Source: Eremophila alpestris peregrina (Eukaryota > Chordata > Aves > Passeriformes > Alaudidae). From it: a DNA stretch of 64,000 bases. Where the stretch lies: contig WMCF01000014.1 of the NCBI GenBank assembly GCA_009792885.1, forward strand, positions 10,559,924 to 10,623,923. Reading direction: 5' to 3'. The translations under genes were made by a program, and so were the position numbers. Below the pieces are notes generated by a model. The model worked only from the letters and a program-made list of their open reading frames with translations. It made no database searches and was not told the DNA's origin. Every line of letters begins with the position of its first letter. Positions within the stretch are counted from its first letter, which is position 1. This document shows positions 36,378 through 49,699 of the stretch, piece by piece.

Positions 36378-36880
36378 CTTGTATATACACTTGTGTAAGT
36401 CGCTAAGAACTCCCTCCTCCTCCTCCTCCTCGTCCTCCTTCGTGGTCTCCTTTTCCTGAGCAAAGAGCCGCCGCCTGCCCGTCTTCAGTGGGACATCGAC
36501 CTCTTTCAACTTGTTGCGGAAGCCATTTTTGTGAACCACGCCATTGATGAGTCCATTTTTGGGCTCAAACCGGGGCAAGGAATGGAACTTGTAGGCATTC
36601 TCTGAATGTCCCTCCAAAGGTCCTTTCCTCTTCTCCAGGATTTCCTTTTCCAGCAAGACCTCCTTCTCCAGTTTCTTGTGCTCCTCGGGGGAGAGGGAGT
36701 CATAGGAGAGCAAGTACTGGCAGTAGGCTTCTTGCAGCTTGGCCAGCCTGTCCTGTGCAGTTTTGGGGATGCGCAGCATGTCTGCCAGCTTGTTCCATTT
36801 CTTGAGGTCAGTCACTTGCTGCATCCCCCCCATCTCGTTGATCAGCTGGACGAAGCAGGCCAGGTCGAGCTCGCAGCCTC
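36378..36880 (-). CDS. JARID2: JARID2 exon, C-terminal half of ARID domain
   Basis: This 503-nt exon continues the ARID fold begun in the previous exon: GCELDLACFVQLINEMGGMQ, then LKKWNKLADMLRIPKTAQDR and LQEAYCQYLLSYDSLSPEE. A charged helix (LEKEVLLEKEILEKRKGPLE), a basic linker and a run of acidic residues (KEDEEEEEEG) follow before HKCIYK. The ARID domain gives JARID2 DNA affinity and supports PRC2 recruitment (family knowledge). The first two bases complete a split Gly codon. The minus-strand frame continues past the donor at 36377, but that part is intron. Confidence 0.97.
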
Positions 36881-39800
36881 CTGGGGTCCACAAGTGCCAG
36901 GCAGCAGAGGAAGGGAAAGGGAAACACAGGAGTAGGTTAGGAAAGCTGTGGGCAGCTCATGCAAAATGTGCTTCCAGGCTGGGCACACAGGGGACATGAC
37001 AGCTCCAGGCACCTGGGCACCAGAGCAGAACTGTCCCTCTCTGGTGTCTCTCCTGCTAAAGACAGGCATGCACCACTGTTTTGCCAGCTTAATTCATTCA
37101 CAGGCTGTAGTCTGCTACTTGCAACAGCCTTCCCTATGATTCAGTTTGCTCTCCTCCTTGAGTTTCAATGCCCTTCTCTCCTCAGAGCACCCCAAGCTAT
37201 CTCCTTGTACCCTGGGGCTGGGCAGATGAAAGTTGCCCAGCTCTGTAAAAGCCCACATCCCCTCACCCACGCACCACCAGTCCCACACCTGGTTCATACC
37301 CAGAATAAACAAAACCAGTGTCAAGCTGGGGTACTGGCCATCAGAAAGACAAATACCCATCCTGTCTGGAGGTGAAACAACAATTATCTAATATCTGCAC
37401 AACACCTTGAATGAAGTTAGTACTTAAAAGGAGCACAGTAACATTATTAATTTCACTACAGGTAATAAAATCCATATAAAAAACGAATAGAGGCAAGGGG
37501 TTGTTTGGGGTTGGAACCTGCAACCGTATAAAAAGTTCCAGACACATTATTCTTCCAGTCTGAGGCCATCCATACTCCATTCTGACTTTTTATGTTGTAA
37601 GATAACTAGCACATTTCAAACTCCAGTTTAAAAAAAAAAAAAAGATTATACAAACTGCACCGTTAAAAGCAGCCAAATGGATGAGGAACAATAAAAGAAA
37701 CATCATAAATACTCAGAAAGCACAGAAATAAATCATCAGTGGAAAGAGTGAAGACACAGCCCAAAGACCACCTACAATTCAACAGGGCACTGCTCAAGGA
37801 AAAAAGAGATTTAATACAAAACCAGCATCAACATCTCTGCCGCCACACTGTCTCCCCTTTGCCTTTTCCTTTGAGAGAAGTAAAAACCATTATGCCATAG
37901 CCATTTCAGAGCACTCAGAAATGCTGCTGCTACAGAGAAGGGCAAGAAGCAGCATTATGGTGAATATTTAACTGTAGGGTTCACAGCTACATCATCTTAA
38001 CTCATACCATCTTGCCTGCTAGCACGAGCAGCATTACTTTGTTCAAACTACCCTGTGCTGCATCTCAGATGCTCCATTGCTGATTCCAGTCTTCCTTCTT
38101 CCCTCTGCTTTCTCCTCTTCCACCACTTGTGCCAAGCCACCAGGCAGAGCAGCACCAGCGGCTGCTGACATTTATATTGCCCACACAGCACAAGGCAAAG
38201 GTGCTTGGCTGCAGACAAAACCAAGCATAAGGCTTTGAGGAGAATATGATAATAGTGGAGGCAGGATCATGAGACAGCAGATTTATCCTATTTGGAACAT
38301 TTGGGAATGGGGTGCAGGAGATTATAAAAAAGTCTTGAAGCTGAGAAAAAGTAAGCACCATTGGGAGAAAAAACCAAAATTAATTTGGAAAGTTTTCTTT
38401 CTTTCTTTCCTCTTATATCTTCCATAAATAACATATTATAAATGTAACTTTCAAGATGGCTTCTGTTACTTTTTTGGTCGGTGGTTTCTACCTGCAGACC
38501 ACCAATCAGCTGAAGGTGTAACTCAAGATGGCTTTCCATGCCAACAGATTCAGCAATCTACATAAAGCTGGGTAACACACTCCTGACCTGGAAAGAAGTG
38601 TGGCCCAGATTTACCATTATATGTTTTCTCCAGCACACACCCCGTTTAAGGTCCTAGTTTCAGCACTGTTGAAAATTCAGTTTTCTCCTGCATGGAATGA
38701 TCACTCATAATCACTCCACAATATTAGAGCTCGAGTAGCACTTCATTCAACCAGAGCCTACAGCTTAGGTTTGCAAAATGCTCTCAATTATAATTCCATT
38801 TCACACAGTCATAACTTTTGGAAGCATTTATATCTCAGACCATCGATGTTTTCCAGGATCAACCTAAGCTTGCTGTTTAAACCTTCCTTGAAAGACTGCA
38901 GGAAAAAGAAGAAAAAAAGAGAAAAAACCCAACAACAAAAACAAAAAGGGAGTTCTAAGCTCTTTAAAAGCATTTATAACAAAATGGCTTAAATAGGGGA
39001 TCCAGCACGTTATGCAGAAGCAGTATTTAATTTTTTTTTAAATTGCTTTAATTTCCCTAAGTTAGGAATACCTTTAAATTGCTCCTTTTTAAATGAGCAA
39101 ACTCATTTAAAAAAAAAAAAAAGAAAATCTTAAATCTTCAGGTATGCATTTAATACCAAATGCTGGCACTATGCAAACCATTGGCAAGAGTCCCACATAC
39201 TTCAATGGAAATGTGACTTGGCCTGGAGAGAAGAGCTATGTATGCATGTCTACTTAAATAAGTGTGCAGTTATCACCACAAATTATTTTATGTGTTTCCT
39301 GATAGAACCAACAGATTTTTCCTCTTTGTGCACTGATGATCTTCAGCTTCTTTTCTCCATTTTGTTTTTGATTTTTAACACAGGATAGGTAGGAAATTGA
39401 CTGCAGAAAGAATACATAGGATGCAAATTTGTAAGAGACCACTGTTTGCTCTGGTTATATGGCATCCAGCAGAACAGAATCCTTGCCTGTTCATTAGGCT
39501 CTTAGGTGCTTAAATAATACAAATAATTAACAGTAATGCCATCTTAATGCTGAGTTAAGGTATTTCATTAAAAAGTTAACATTGTTCCAAGACTGTTAAT
39601 CGAGCTGTCTTGCACATTTTCTTCTCTCTCTTGCCAATGTAAATGTAATTCATTATTCTTTTCTATTAGCATACAACCATTGCATACATTAGGCATACAA
39701 AATGTTCACTTATTGCTGCTTGAGTGATTTTAATTTTCAGATTTTCTTGAACGTTTTTGCACAGCTATTTGCAACAAAGCGCTAACCCCTCATTCCTCCT

Positions 39801-40909
39801 TCCTAAAATTTTGTTATTTCTCTGCTGTGCCCTGCATCAGCTCACCATAAAGTCTGCAATCGTTTCGTGTGCTTTTATGCATTTTCCCCCACTTACCATA
39901 TGTGATATAAAATCAAGTTTAAAAAGGAGGAGGCAGGGGAAGGAAGTGTTGTGAATCGTTTAAACAGAAAAGCATGTCCTTTAATCCAAGAGCTGCCTCA
40001 GGTGGGATAATGCCTCAAAGGCAAAACCCGAGCCTTGAGCTGCAACATGAAGGTCCTGTGAGCTCCTGACTCAAAACACCTCAAAAACAAAGGGAAGAAC
40101 TAATAAAAATTAGAAACACAGGTTCCTTACAATGCAGTGGCTGCAAAGGCAGTAGAGATGGAGGTAGCTCATTCAGGAGTTCATTTGTATGCTGCTGTTG
40201 TCATGTTTTTACAAACTATTGTCACATTTTTGTCACGTGTCATATCTGACAGCAGACCATAAACCAAGAATTCTGTTAAATAAGTGATTCTCACTCAGGC
40301 ATTAGCCCTGGCAGACACCTGCTGGGAGAAATAATGAAACCTCCATTTTGCAATCAACTACATTTTACTGCCTATTCTTGACACTTAATGGTTGTTAAAT
40401 GTCAGCAGGTCATTGCAAATTTGTGATTTTAAGTGTCTGAGTACCCAAACACAAGTCAGTTCTGAGATATTTTCTTTCCCCTTTGGTTAAATGTTTTTAA
40501 AGGAAGAGGCGGGGGAGAAAAATGTATTAAAGCCCAACAGCATTGCAACCTGTAAGGAAAACATCTTTGGAAAGGTCAAAAAAATATTTTGAGACAACCT
40601 TTAAAACAAGGCTATCAATATACATAGCTGTACTAGCCACATAATAAACAGCAGGGAAAAAAGATTCTGAAATCTGCAGACCAATGTCCCACGGAGCAGT
40701 TTTTTTATACCCCTGGGTCAAACAGGGAGGAAAATGGTAATACAAAAGCTCTCTGACAACCTACCTGCATGTGCCTGGCCAGTGGGAAAAGAGAGAGATT
40801 CAGAGCGGTGCAGTGTTAATTGAACAGGGCTTTGGTTAAGCAGAAAGGCAAACAAAACATAAAGTCATATATGGACACTTACAAAAGGCCAAGGAATCAC
40901 AGCCCTTAC
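36881..40909 (-). other. JARID2: JARID2 intron
   Basis: A 4.0-kb intron. It contains short A runs at about 37628, 38900 and 39105, and is otherwise unique AT-rich sequence. The stretch 39560-39900 is repeat-free and could be conserved non-coding DNA, which I cannot test here. Confidence 0.8.
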
Positions 40910-41927
40910 CTATGAGTGGGAGTTCATCCATGGTAATGCCCTGAGATTTGAGGTGCTTCTTGATACAGGCCAGCCGCTGCACGTTGGGTCCCCAGCGCCT
41001 GCCTAGCTTGTGTATGTGCTGAATCTGTGTCACAAACCGCATTTCGTCGTTTAGCTTGCACTCAGGTCTCCAGTCTGGAGGAGGAATCACCCTGCACATC
41101 CCATACTTCTCTACCTGAGCTCGGACTGACTCAATGTATATCAGTGGGTCATGGAATTCCTTGGTGGAGGGCCTAAGAATGGGAATCTCCCCCAGCATCC
41201 CCCACCCAGACTTACTACTGCCCTTTTCGTGCTTTCCCATTGAGTCTTGTGGCTTGTGCAAGGACTCCGCTTGAGAGGTAGAACGATTTTCACAGGAGGC
41301 ATTTTCAGTTTTGCCATGTGCTTGTTTCCCTGGCGTACTCTTTCCAGCAGTGGCTCTTTTCGGCCTATTCCTTTCCAAACTCTTCTCTGGCACTTCCTTT
41401 CTAAGGTGTCCATTCAGCAAAGGCTTTTCTACTGCTGCCTTTTTGCTGGCAGCTTCTGCCAAGTTGACGGCCCCTTTCATTCTCTTGGTGGGCGACTGTA
41501 TTTTGTCCATGTGGTTCGTCTCTTCCAGCCTCCTCTTCGAATTGCGCAGCCCCTCCCTCAACTGTCTCCCCACCTCCTTAGTGCATGTCTTTTGGTTCAA
41601 CTTGCCATTGACTTTTACACCATTAACAGCGGTATTGTTGGACTTGGATGCTCCAAGGGATAGCACCTGTTTGCGGGTTTTTGCATTGCTACTTTCTATT
41701 TTCCCTGAGATTGTGTGGTTGACAGGTGAACTGGGTTTGTGGTGATTTAGTTTGGTTTCCTTGACCAGTTCTTTCTTGGCTTTGGTGTATGTGACAGTTC
41801 CCTTTGTCACTGTTGCAGTGTACTTCACAGTTTTGGACGGTGAAGGTCTGACTTCTCTCATCTTTTTGGCACTGGCTGCATTTGCACTCGGAGATGACAT
41901 TCGAGTGACCCCGTTGACTTTAGAGAC
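40910..41927 (-). CDS. JARID2: JARID2 large exon, basic linker, JmjN and start of ARID
   Basis: This is the largest coding exon, 339 codons plus one base. It opens VSKVNGVTRMSS and runs through a long lysine- and serine-rich linker (for example KMREVRPSPSKTVKYTATV and RPKRATAGKSTPGKQAHGK). Near its end is the JmjN domain, EIPILRPSTKEFHDPLIYIE and MCRVIPPPDW (about residues 382-421 of the window protein). The ARID start follows: NDEMRFVTQIQHIHKLGRRW and KKHLKSQGITMDELPLI. The open frame extends further upstream, but the acceptor GCATTTCAG before 41927 and the in-phase join to the previous exon (RKQ then VSK) fix the boundary. The linker may contribute nucleic-acid binding. Confidence 0.97.
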
Positions 41928-43285
41928 CTGAAATGCCAGAAGTGTTGCAGGAGGAGCAGAAGGAAGGAAACAAAAACAAAAAAGTAAATCAATAATGTGA
42001 CCACTCAGCCCCAATTTCCCATTTGCTGGACAACCATATTCTATTGTTCTAACTCCTGGCCCTGTCATACAATCTTCCTTTAATGGTTTGCACACAGGCA
42101 AGAGAGAGGACTAGGCATTTATAATAATCAAATAGAACAAAAATCTGGGGCTTTTTGAAAATTTACCAGAAAGCTTCCAGTCTTGCTTTCAGAGGGTACA
42201 AAGCCTCTGGCATTAGGAAGGGTGAGGTCCCTTGCTTGCACTAGCCCCCTTCCTTGTCTACCAGAAAGCTGTTACGGGATCATGAAACACAGATCGTCTG
42301 ATTTACAAACTAATACCTTCATTACCTCTTTTTCTGGCCCTCAAGGCACTCTCTCTCCCCCCCACCCAACTTCCTTTATGTGCACACACATTTCACTACT
42401 TCTTAGCAGACAAAATAGGCAGCATATATTATCTACTCTAACTGGAATCTGCACATTTGCGAAAAACACACAGAGATTCAAATCAATTTACCTTCTATCC
42501 ATACACACATATAAAAAAAGATGTGGAACACATTATGTACCCAGCACATCAGCATGGCCTTGAAGGATTCAGTCTGTCATACATATTAAATCTTGGGCAG
42601 CATGTTGTTCCTGAACTTGATAATTTGAAATAAAAAAATGTATACAGTAGTCCAATGTATTTTTTTTGAAGTTTGGTATCTGGGCAATTTTGCTGACACA
42701 TATTCTATTAGATCATAATGTGTCAATGCAGCTTAGAATTGCTGGACTCTGCTGCTTTCTGTTAGATATTTAAACCCAGTTATGAGACTAGAATTTGTAT
42801 TTTAATGGCAAGATGTGTTAAGAACCAAAAGCAATCCCCATCTACAAAGGGAATTGAGACAGCTCAGCACTGCCAAAGCTAAACCTCACTATTAAAAAAA
42901 ACGAAGTTCAAGTTCAAAACTCAAAGTTCAGCATTTACGCAACATTGACTTCTTGCCTCCTTAAATGACTGTGAGCACAGAAAAATACGTCCAAAAGTCA
43001 GAAACACTGATAAAAGTGCTCAAAGTGAAAGCATACAATCACCCCTTATCAGCACTTAGGTGAGTAACACCATTTCCTGCAGAGCTGTAATACTTTCTCC
43101 TGTGGGATTTTGAAATCCTTACCAAATCAGTAGCGTGGCAGCTTCTCGCAAATAAATGCAAGAACTGCAGTCACTTATATAATAAGGACAATATAAAATA
43201 GGGATCAAACAGAGGCTGAAAATACTGTGCTATGGTCTTGCATGCAGGGACTTGTGGAAGGGGAACTGGAACCTGAAGATTCTGC

Positions 43286-43330
43286 ATACACACACATACA
43301 CATGTGTGTTTTTGAGTGTGTTTATGCACA
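43286..43330 (+). repeat. CA/TG simple repeat
   Basis: ACACAC, ACATGTGTGT and TGAGTGTG units form a short interrupted alternating purine-pyrimidine repeat. Confidence 0.7.
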
Positions 43331-43858
43331 TTTTCTCCTCTCCACTCCAGAAACTGGAGCAGGAGTAATGATCTTTTCAAAACCATCCATATTCTTGTCC
43401 TTCCTGTGGTTGCAAGGTAGAAACACTTAAGGAAAATCCAGTTAACTGATGACAGACATGAATTTTTACCTTGAGCTTTTCAAAGATGTATGAGGTATCA
43501 TCTGGAAAGCAAACACTTCCAAACAGAAATGCATTTACCCATTTCCCTTGAAATTTAAGTAGTACTCCATCTTTGAAATACAGGCCTGGATTTAACTTCT
43601 ACAGCACTTTTTCATGCTGCAGAGCAGACATGGGTAGAGAGTTGCTGAGACATTGCCTCTTGCCTGCAGCAGTCACAACAAGCGCTGAACATCCCTGGAT
43701 TTATAAATAGCTAGGAACATTGATTACAGATTTCACCTAGACTAATAGAGAAGAATTGATTGAGAACTGGAAGGGGAATGTAATCTGGGTGAAAGTGATC
43801 ATGAAATGGGTTTTCATTTCTAAGATGTGACAACAGTAGAGAAAGGACAACAGACTTA

Positions 43859-43895
43859 AAAAAAAAAAAAGGAANNNNNNNNNNAAAAAAAAAAA
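43859..43895 (+). other. Assembly gap (10 N) within poly(A)
   Basis: Ten N (43875-43884) lie between an A run with GGAA and another A11 run. The true length of sequence here is unknown. Predicted frames crossing it are artefacts. Confidence 0.98.
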
Positions 43896-44129
43896 GAACA
43901 AAAAAACCCCAGAAACAAAAGAATAGAAAAGAAAAATCCACCTGAAAAAATCCAAACCAAAGCAATTTCCACTCAGAGGAAAGGCATAAAGCACAGGCCA
44001 TTATGGCTGTTCACAAAGTTCTCTAATGACTGGAAAATTAGAAAACTATCACAGTAAAAAGTGGTGACACAATTATGTGACTTAGGCCAACCATATAGAA
44101 AAAGGAAAAGTACATATTAAAATCAGAAA

Positions 44130-44620
44130 GGCCAAGGAGCTAAAGAAACTTCAGTTAGCAAGAGACTAAAAGTGAAAAAAATTTATAAATACCTTAAAAA
44201 TACAAGATAACAGACAATGGAAGACATAAAGCACCACACAAGGAAGGGAAACAAATAGCCTGACTGAAGTGTTCCTGTTTTCTTTTGCATTAACCTTCAC
44301 CAGAAGTGCCACTGACTGAATATTTATCAGGTACAGAACATAATCCATTTCAGCAAAAAGACTAGGATGGCAACCCCAGTAAGGCAGAAGACACCTGAAT
44401 GACTTAGGGCATGGCTCCTGGAAATAAGCTGGGGGCAGAGAGTCTACCTAATATCGAATTTTAAAATAATCCTGGAACAAATCATCGAACAGTTAATTTG
44501 CAAACACACAAATTATTATAAAATAATGCTAAAAACAAGTCAACAAAATCTACCCAGGGTTTTGCCAAAATAGCAAATCAAGCAATTGAATCATCTTCCA
44601 ACAGACACCTGGCTGAGCAG
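44130..44620 (+). mobile_element. Ancient CR1/L3-like LINE ORF2 remnant
   Basis: Conceptual translation of the + strand gives two broken blocks typical of CR1-clade ORF2. One, near 44122, reads IRKAKELKKLQLARD and then a stop-ridden FINTL. The other, near 44470, reads ILEQIIEQLICKH and corresponds to the region before the reverse-transcriptase core. Stops and indels are frequent, so it is old and dead. Its outer limits are unclear; weak resemblance may continue to about 45830. Confidence 0.55.
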
Positions 44621-45873
44621 GTAAAGAAGCACCACTGCTTCCGTAGGATTCCAGTCACTGTCCCCTGGGACACTCCATCAAACTCCTGAGACACATGCCA
44701 GATATAATTACTCTAAAGTGGCTTCACAAGGAACTAAATGAAGTCCTCCTCAAGAAAAGTTTTCATTGTTATAGTTCACTATTGTCCTGGGAGGGCATTT
44801 AACGTGTCTTTCTGCAGGGACTTGGCTTTGCCTTGGTACTACCAAGTATTTTCATTATCGTAAAATTTGACAGTGCAACACACCTGGAAGGAAGAGGCTG
44901 TAATCACTCACAGGACAAGATCAAAATCAAAGCCACGCCTGAAGAACCTATTTCAGAACACTTCAGAACAGTAAGAGGAAGTGCTATATTTAGGAGGCAC
45001 AAATCATATACATCTAGGGAAAGAACAACATTTGGGGACCACAGTGAGCTGCAAACTGCAATGGCAACACAAAGTGCACAAATCACTTTCTGAGACCTAT
45101 TACTAAGGATGTTGAAAGCAAAGGGTAGGAGCACAGGCACTCCTAAAGAGAGCTGGACCCAGCACTGGGGCCACACTGTGAGAAAAATTTAGATAGAGGA
45201 GCAAGTCTAAAAGAACACAAAGTGCTCAGATATTTGGGAATTAAGACTGTTGCTGAAAAGCCAAGGGAGCTGGTCTTACTCTGAAAGAGATCACTATGAG
45301 ACAACTCTGCAGGAGTCTGCTGATGCAAAAGGAGCTCCTCTGAAAAGATACAGTCAATGCTCTTTCCATGTTCACTGGGAAAAGCAGGAGTAAAAAATCC
45401 CTTTAAATGTCTACAACGATCTGAGGCACAGCTAGGAAAACCTGCTCATTAATAAAAAAGGAAAACACTGGAAGAAGCTGTCAATGGACATTGTGGGGTC
45501 TCCTCTACAGGAGGTTTTCAGAAGATTTCAGGAGGCTATAGCTGTATTACTGTGCTGTCAGGTACAATCAAAACAAAACCTCAGTGTGAGCAGTCAGGCT
45601 GTATGGAAGCACCTTGTCACTCCAGCCTGCTGATGATTTTTTCTGAGGAAGTTGTGACCAGAAGTCTGAAGAGCCACCCAGGGCACTCCTGCAGCAAAGG
45701 CTTGGGACAGGAGGGCTGAGAACAGAACACAGTAAAGTGCTCATGGAAAAAGGCAATACCCTCACAGCTTCTCCTACTCAAAGCAAAACATGTCATGAAC
45801 ACTATCAGCTTAAAGACAGAACCTCAAATTCTAGATGGAAAGCACAACGTTTTGCATTTTTATTCAAACTTAA

Positions 45874-46900
45874 CATGGAGTCCAACCATTAACCCAGCAC
45901 TGCCAAGTCCACCACTAAATCATGTCCAGAAGTGCCACACCAACAGGTCTCTTAAATACCTCCAGGGATGGTGACTCAATCACTTCCCTGGGCAGGCTGT
46001 TCTAACCCCTGATCCCCATTTTCAGCAAATAAATTTTTCCTAATACCCAGTCTAAACCTACCTTGGTGCAACTAGAGGCCATTTCCTCTGGTCTTATTTC
46101 TTGTTATCCAGAGGAAAAGACCAACTCCCACCTGGTTACACCCTACTTTCAGGCAGCTGTAGAGGGTGATAAGGTGGCCCCTGGGCCTCCTTTTCTCCAG
46201 GTTCAACAGCCCCAACTCCCTCTGACACTCCTCATCAGACTTGTGCTCCAGACCCTTTCCCAGATTCATTGTCCTTCTCTGGACATGCTCCAGCTCCTCA
46301 ATGTCTTGTGGTGAGGAGCCCAAATCTGAACACAGTATTCAGTATGTGTGGCCTCACCAGTGCTGAGTCCAGGGGGACAGTCCCTGCCCTGGTCCTGCTG
46401 GACACACTATTGCTGACACAGGCCAGGATGCCACTGGCCTTTTTGCCACCTGGGTACTGCTGGCTCTTGTTCAGCCACTGTCAACCAGCACCCCCAGGTT
46501 CTTTCCTGTTGGGCAGCTTTCCAGCCTCTCTAGATCCCTCTGCAGAGTCTTTCTACCCTCAGCAGATCAATATTCCTGCTGGTGTCATGTGTGAACTGAC
46601 TGAGGGTGTCCTCAATCCCCTTGCCCATGTCAATGATGAAGATGTTAAACAGGACTGGCTCCAACACTGAGCCCTGGGGTACACCATGAGTGACCAGCTG
46701 CCAACTGGATGTAACTCCATTCAGCACCACTGTCTGGGCCCAGCCATCCAGACAGGTTTTTACCTAGCTAACATCCATCCAAGCTTTGAGCAGCCTGTTT
46801 CTCTGGGAGAACTGTGTGGGAGGTAGTGTCAAAGGCTTTACTGAAGTCCAGGGGGACAACATCCACAGCCTTTCATTCATCAGCTAGGTGTGTCACCCAG
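45874..46900 (-). mobile_element. CR1 LINE fragment (reverse transcriptase to near 3' end)
   Basis: On the minus strand the sequence follows avian CR1. It runs from the end of the reverse-transcriptase domain (the frame contains HGVPQGSVLEPVLFNIFI, then a short degraded stretch) through the C-terminal ORF2 block (LEHVQRRTMNLGKGLEH, ELGLLNLEKRRPRGHL) to the 3'UTR block reading GGGTTAATGGTTGGACTCCA. Part of ORF2 between these blocks is deleted, frames are broken, and the final terminal octamer repeats are missing. The copy lies in the same orientation as JARID2. Confidence 0.9.
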
Positions 46901-47117
46901 CAGGAATACAGGGACTGACATTAGCCTTACATGACCTAAAGTCTTGAGCCAAAGGTGAAATTAGAGATATAAATAATCTTATCTTTGTTTTTCACCTATG
47001 TTCCCAGTTTTGCTGACATATAATTGTCTTCAGACCTCTCTTTTCTCTCCTTTACTGAACACTTGCCCTGCAGTAAAACATGGTATGAAAGATTTTAAAT
47101 TTTCTTGTCTTTATTAA

Positions 47118-47150
47118 AAAAAAAAAGAAACAAACAAACAAAAAAAAAAC
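47118..47150 (+). repeat. A-rich simple repeat
   Basis: A11, CAAA units and an A9 run make up a low-complexity tract. Confidence 0.85.
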
Positions 47151-48857
47151 AACCTGGGACCAGCAGTCTTGCAGCAATTGGTTTGTTAGATTTGAACTGG
47201 TCTACATACACACCTCCGCATAGCACCTAGGATTCAGCCTCCAAAACCAATACACAAAAAATAAACAACCTGCTAGAAAGTGACCACAAGGATAACAGCA
47301 ACATCAGCACACTGACAACAGTTTTGGTCCCACACCAATCCAAGTTATGCAACTGGTCTTGAATTCATTCATAAAAAACAGTTGTGTGCTTATGAGTTGT
47401 GCAGAGGTAAATTACCATGTCAGGCCAAGAGAGGGCCCCATTGAACTACATTTCCTTTGCTCACAGCCCTTTGAAGAAGGAAGACTTCGTAAAATGGCAA
47501 AGGAGAAAGCAAAAGAGATAAGGAACCTGTGACAAGAGCAAGGGCACACAAGAAGAATAAAGACAGAAAAACAGAAACAGAGAGGAAAAAAGAAATCCCA
47601 GGTAGTTTCTAGTGTTCTGCCTTTATTTTCTGTAAGACTTAACAAAACAAAACCACACAAAAATAAACCATGGAAATGCAGTGACCAAGGAGCAAAAATA
47701 TAGTGGAAGGAGGAAGAACGTGCGGCTGGCATCCTGAGAAAAAAAAATCTCATTTTGGAAAATACTGAAAAAGTCAAAGACTCAGGACAACAGCAAGAAA
47801 TTTAGCAATGCCCCATAACTGGTAAGTCGAGGGTTTTGTACAAAACTAAAGCTTTCTGTCAGGCAAAACATATAATCCACCTTTAGTTAGAGTCACATTT
47901 TCATTACAATGTGTAACAAAGTACTTATGCTAATGGGAGTTGCAGAACAAAATTTAGGTGCCTAACCATTTCTTAGGAAGAAAAAAAAGAGAAAACCCAC
48001 ACCATCTTGGCTTAAGCCCTCCACCCTTGTTTTCTGAAGCCTGAGGACCACCCTTGCTGATGTGTCCATGTGGTGTGACAACTGCTTGTACTGCATTGCT
48101 TTAAATTTTTCTCCACTGTGTTTTGCACAATCAAAAACATTTAATACTCTATGAAGCAAAACCACTTGGATTGTGGACAAAACTGTTCTACACTTTTTCC
48201 TTTCAGAACTACTTTCAGAAGTGGCAGCAACTGACTTCCACAGAAGTTTTAACCACCAGACTCTGATGATACAACTTAAAAGCACTTCACACTAATGTTC
48301 CAGTAGATTAAAAGAATTAAGAACTGCATTTGTATGTTTTGGGAAACTTGTTCAACACCCTGAGCTCGTGACAGAGCATGTCACAGCAAGGACCGTAAGA
48401 TATCGGTAATCACAAAAAAGAAATCTAAAATGATGCAAAGACAGACATTCACATTTATGCCTAGATAAGGGCAAATTGCCATGGTGGAATAAAGAACTGC
48501 AGGCTTACAGAGGTACAGACATACTGTGAATAGCTTTCAGGATCTCAAATCTGATTTAGAAGGTAATACAAAATCGGTGGAGTCATTTCAGGAGAACTTA
48601 AACCACCAATGGAACACACAGCAATAAAGATTTCCTCAGCAAGAGCATCACTGCTTTTCTTTTTGCTATTTTTTATTTCCAAGCCTGTGACTCAGAGGTG
48701 CCATTTAAAGGCCTCAACAGCCCTCTATAAGATGGCAGTTCCAGCTCCTCTGAAGACCAGGTCAGTCTACTTAGAAGAAAAATCTTTAGCTGGCAGCAAG
48801 TAAAGACTCTCTCCAATCAGCCTATTGAGAATTCATCACTGCAGAACAACCAGCCAA

Positions 48858-48977
48858 CCACAAAAAACCCAAACAAACAAACAACTGAACCCAAGCCCAA
48901 CAAAACAAACAAGAACACCCAAAAAACCCAACCAAATCGACATCCCCCCAACCCCCTCCAAAAAAAAAAAAAAAATC
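48858..48977 (+). repeat. A/C-rich low-complexity tract
   Basis: About 120 bp contains almost only A and C on the + strand, with AAAC, CCCAA and a final A15 run. On the minus strand it is T/G-rich. Confidence 0.85.
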
Positions 48978-49699
48978 CAAAGCCCCCAAAAGGCTTAAGG
49001 GCAGCAAGCTTTCTGTACCTGCACTCCCCTGGTGCAGGTACTCTGCTAACCCAGACCCAGCCTGAATAAGGACAGTCACAAGCACTGAAAGACTGATCTG
49101 CTAAACTTTCACACCCAAATTCAAGTTATGTTGAAACAAATCTCTTGATGGATTTTTTTGCTAGCTTTCAACCAAGCAACATGGAATTCTAAAAATGTCG
49201 CCCACCAGGAACCTCCATTGTGAAGGAGCAATATTTTGGAGCATCTTCTCAATTCATCAGGCAAAACATTTTTCCCACTCTGAGGTTTGTGCTGCCCATG
49301 TGCAAACCAAGGCACATGAGTACAATGCCAGGTTATCCAGAGCACCAGTGAGCACCCAAGATAAGCCACACAGACCAGCTCCTTCTTCCATGTGCTGCCA
49401 GCCTTGGCACTGTCAGCAAAGAGTGTCAGTCAAAAAGGTTTCATAAACAGCAATGTGAACTTTACTCTTTCATCTGAATATACCAGATAATAAAAAGGGT
49501 TTAAAGCATACTTTATCATACTGACTTCCCATACATTTTTTTTCCATTTTGTTTAATCACTGAAAATTAACTCCCTGCTGCTCCAGAGCACGCTTTTAAG
49601 GATTGCCACGTTCGATCTGCACCAAGCAGTGGAAAAAGGAGCTTAGAACCTTAAAAGCCTCTGTTTCCTGTGTGTCCAGAGCAGAGCACAAGTGATTAC

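Larger units (their letters stand above)
41928..49699 (-). other. JARID2: JARID2 intron rich in CR1 remnants, with assembly gap
   Basis: A 7.8-kb intron. It contains a 10-N gap inside a poly(A) run, an old + strand CR1-like ORF2 remnant, a younger minus-strand CR1 copy, and A/C-rich low-complexity tracts at 47118-47150 and 48858-48977. I see no additional exon. Confidence 0.8.

Noticed and set aside
41247..41745. 138- and 144-codon + strand ORFs
   Set aside because: They are antisense shadows of the large JARID2 exon at 40910-41927.
41928..42101. Upstream extension of the large JARID2 frame with its own ATG
   Set aside because: A strong acceptor precedes 41927 and the phase joins the previous exon (RKQ then VSK) exactly as in the family. 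The extension is intron.
43711..44001. Minus-strand ORFs crossing the N gap
   Set aside because: They contain undefined residues and poly(T)-derived phenylalanine runs, so they are artefacts.
46269..46670. 133-codon + strand ORF
   Set aside because: It is antisense to the CR1 ORF2 remnant.
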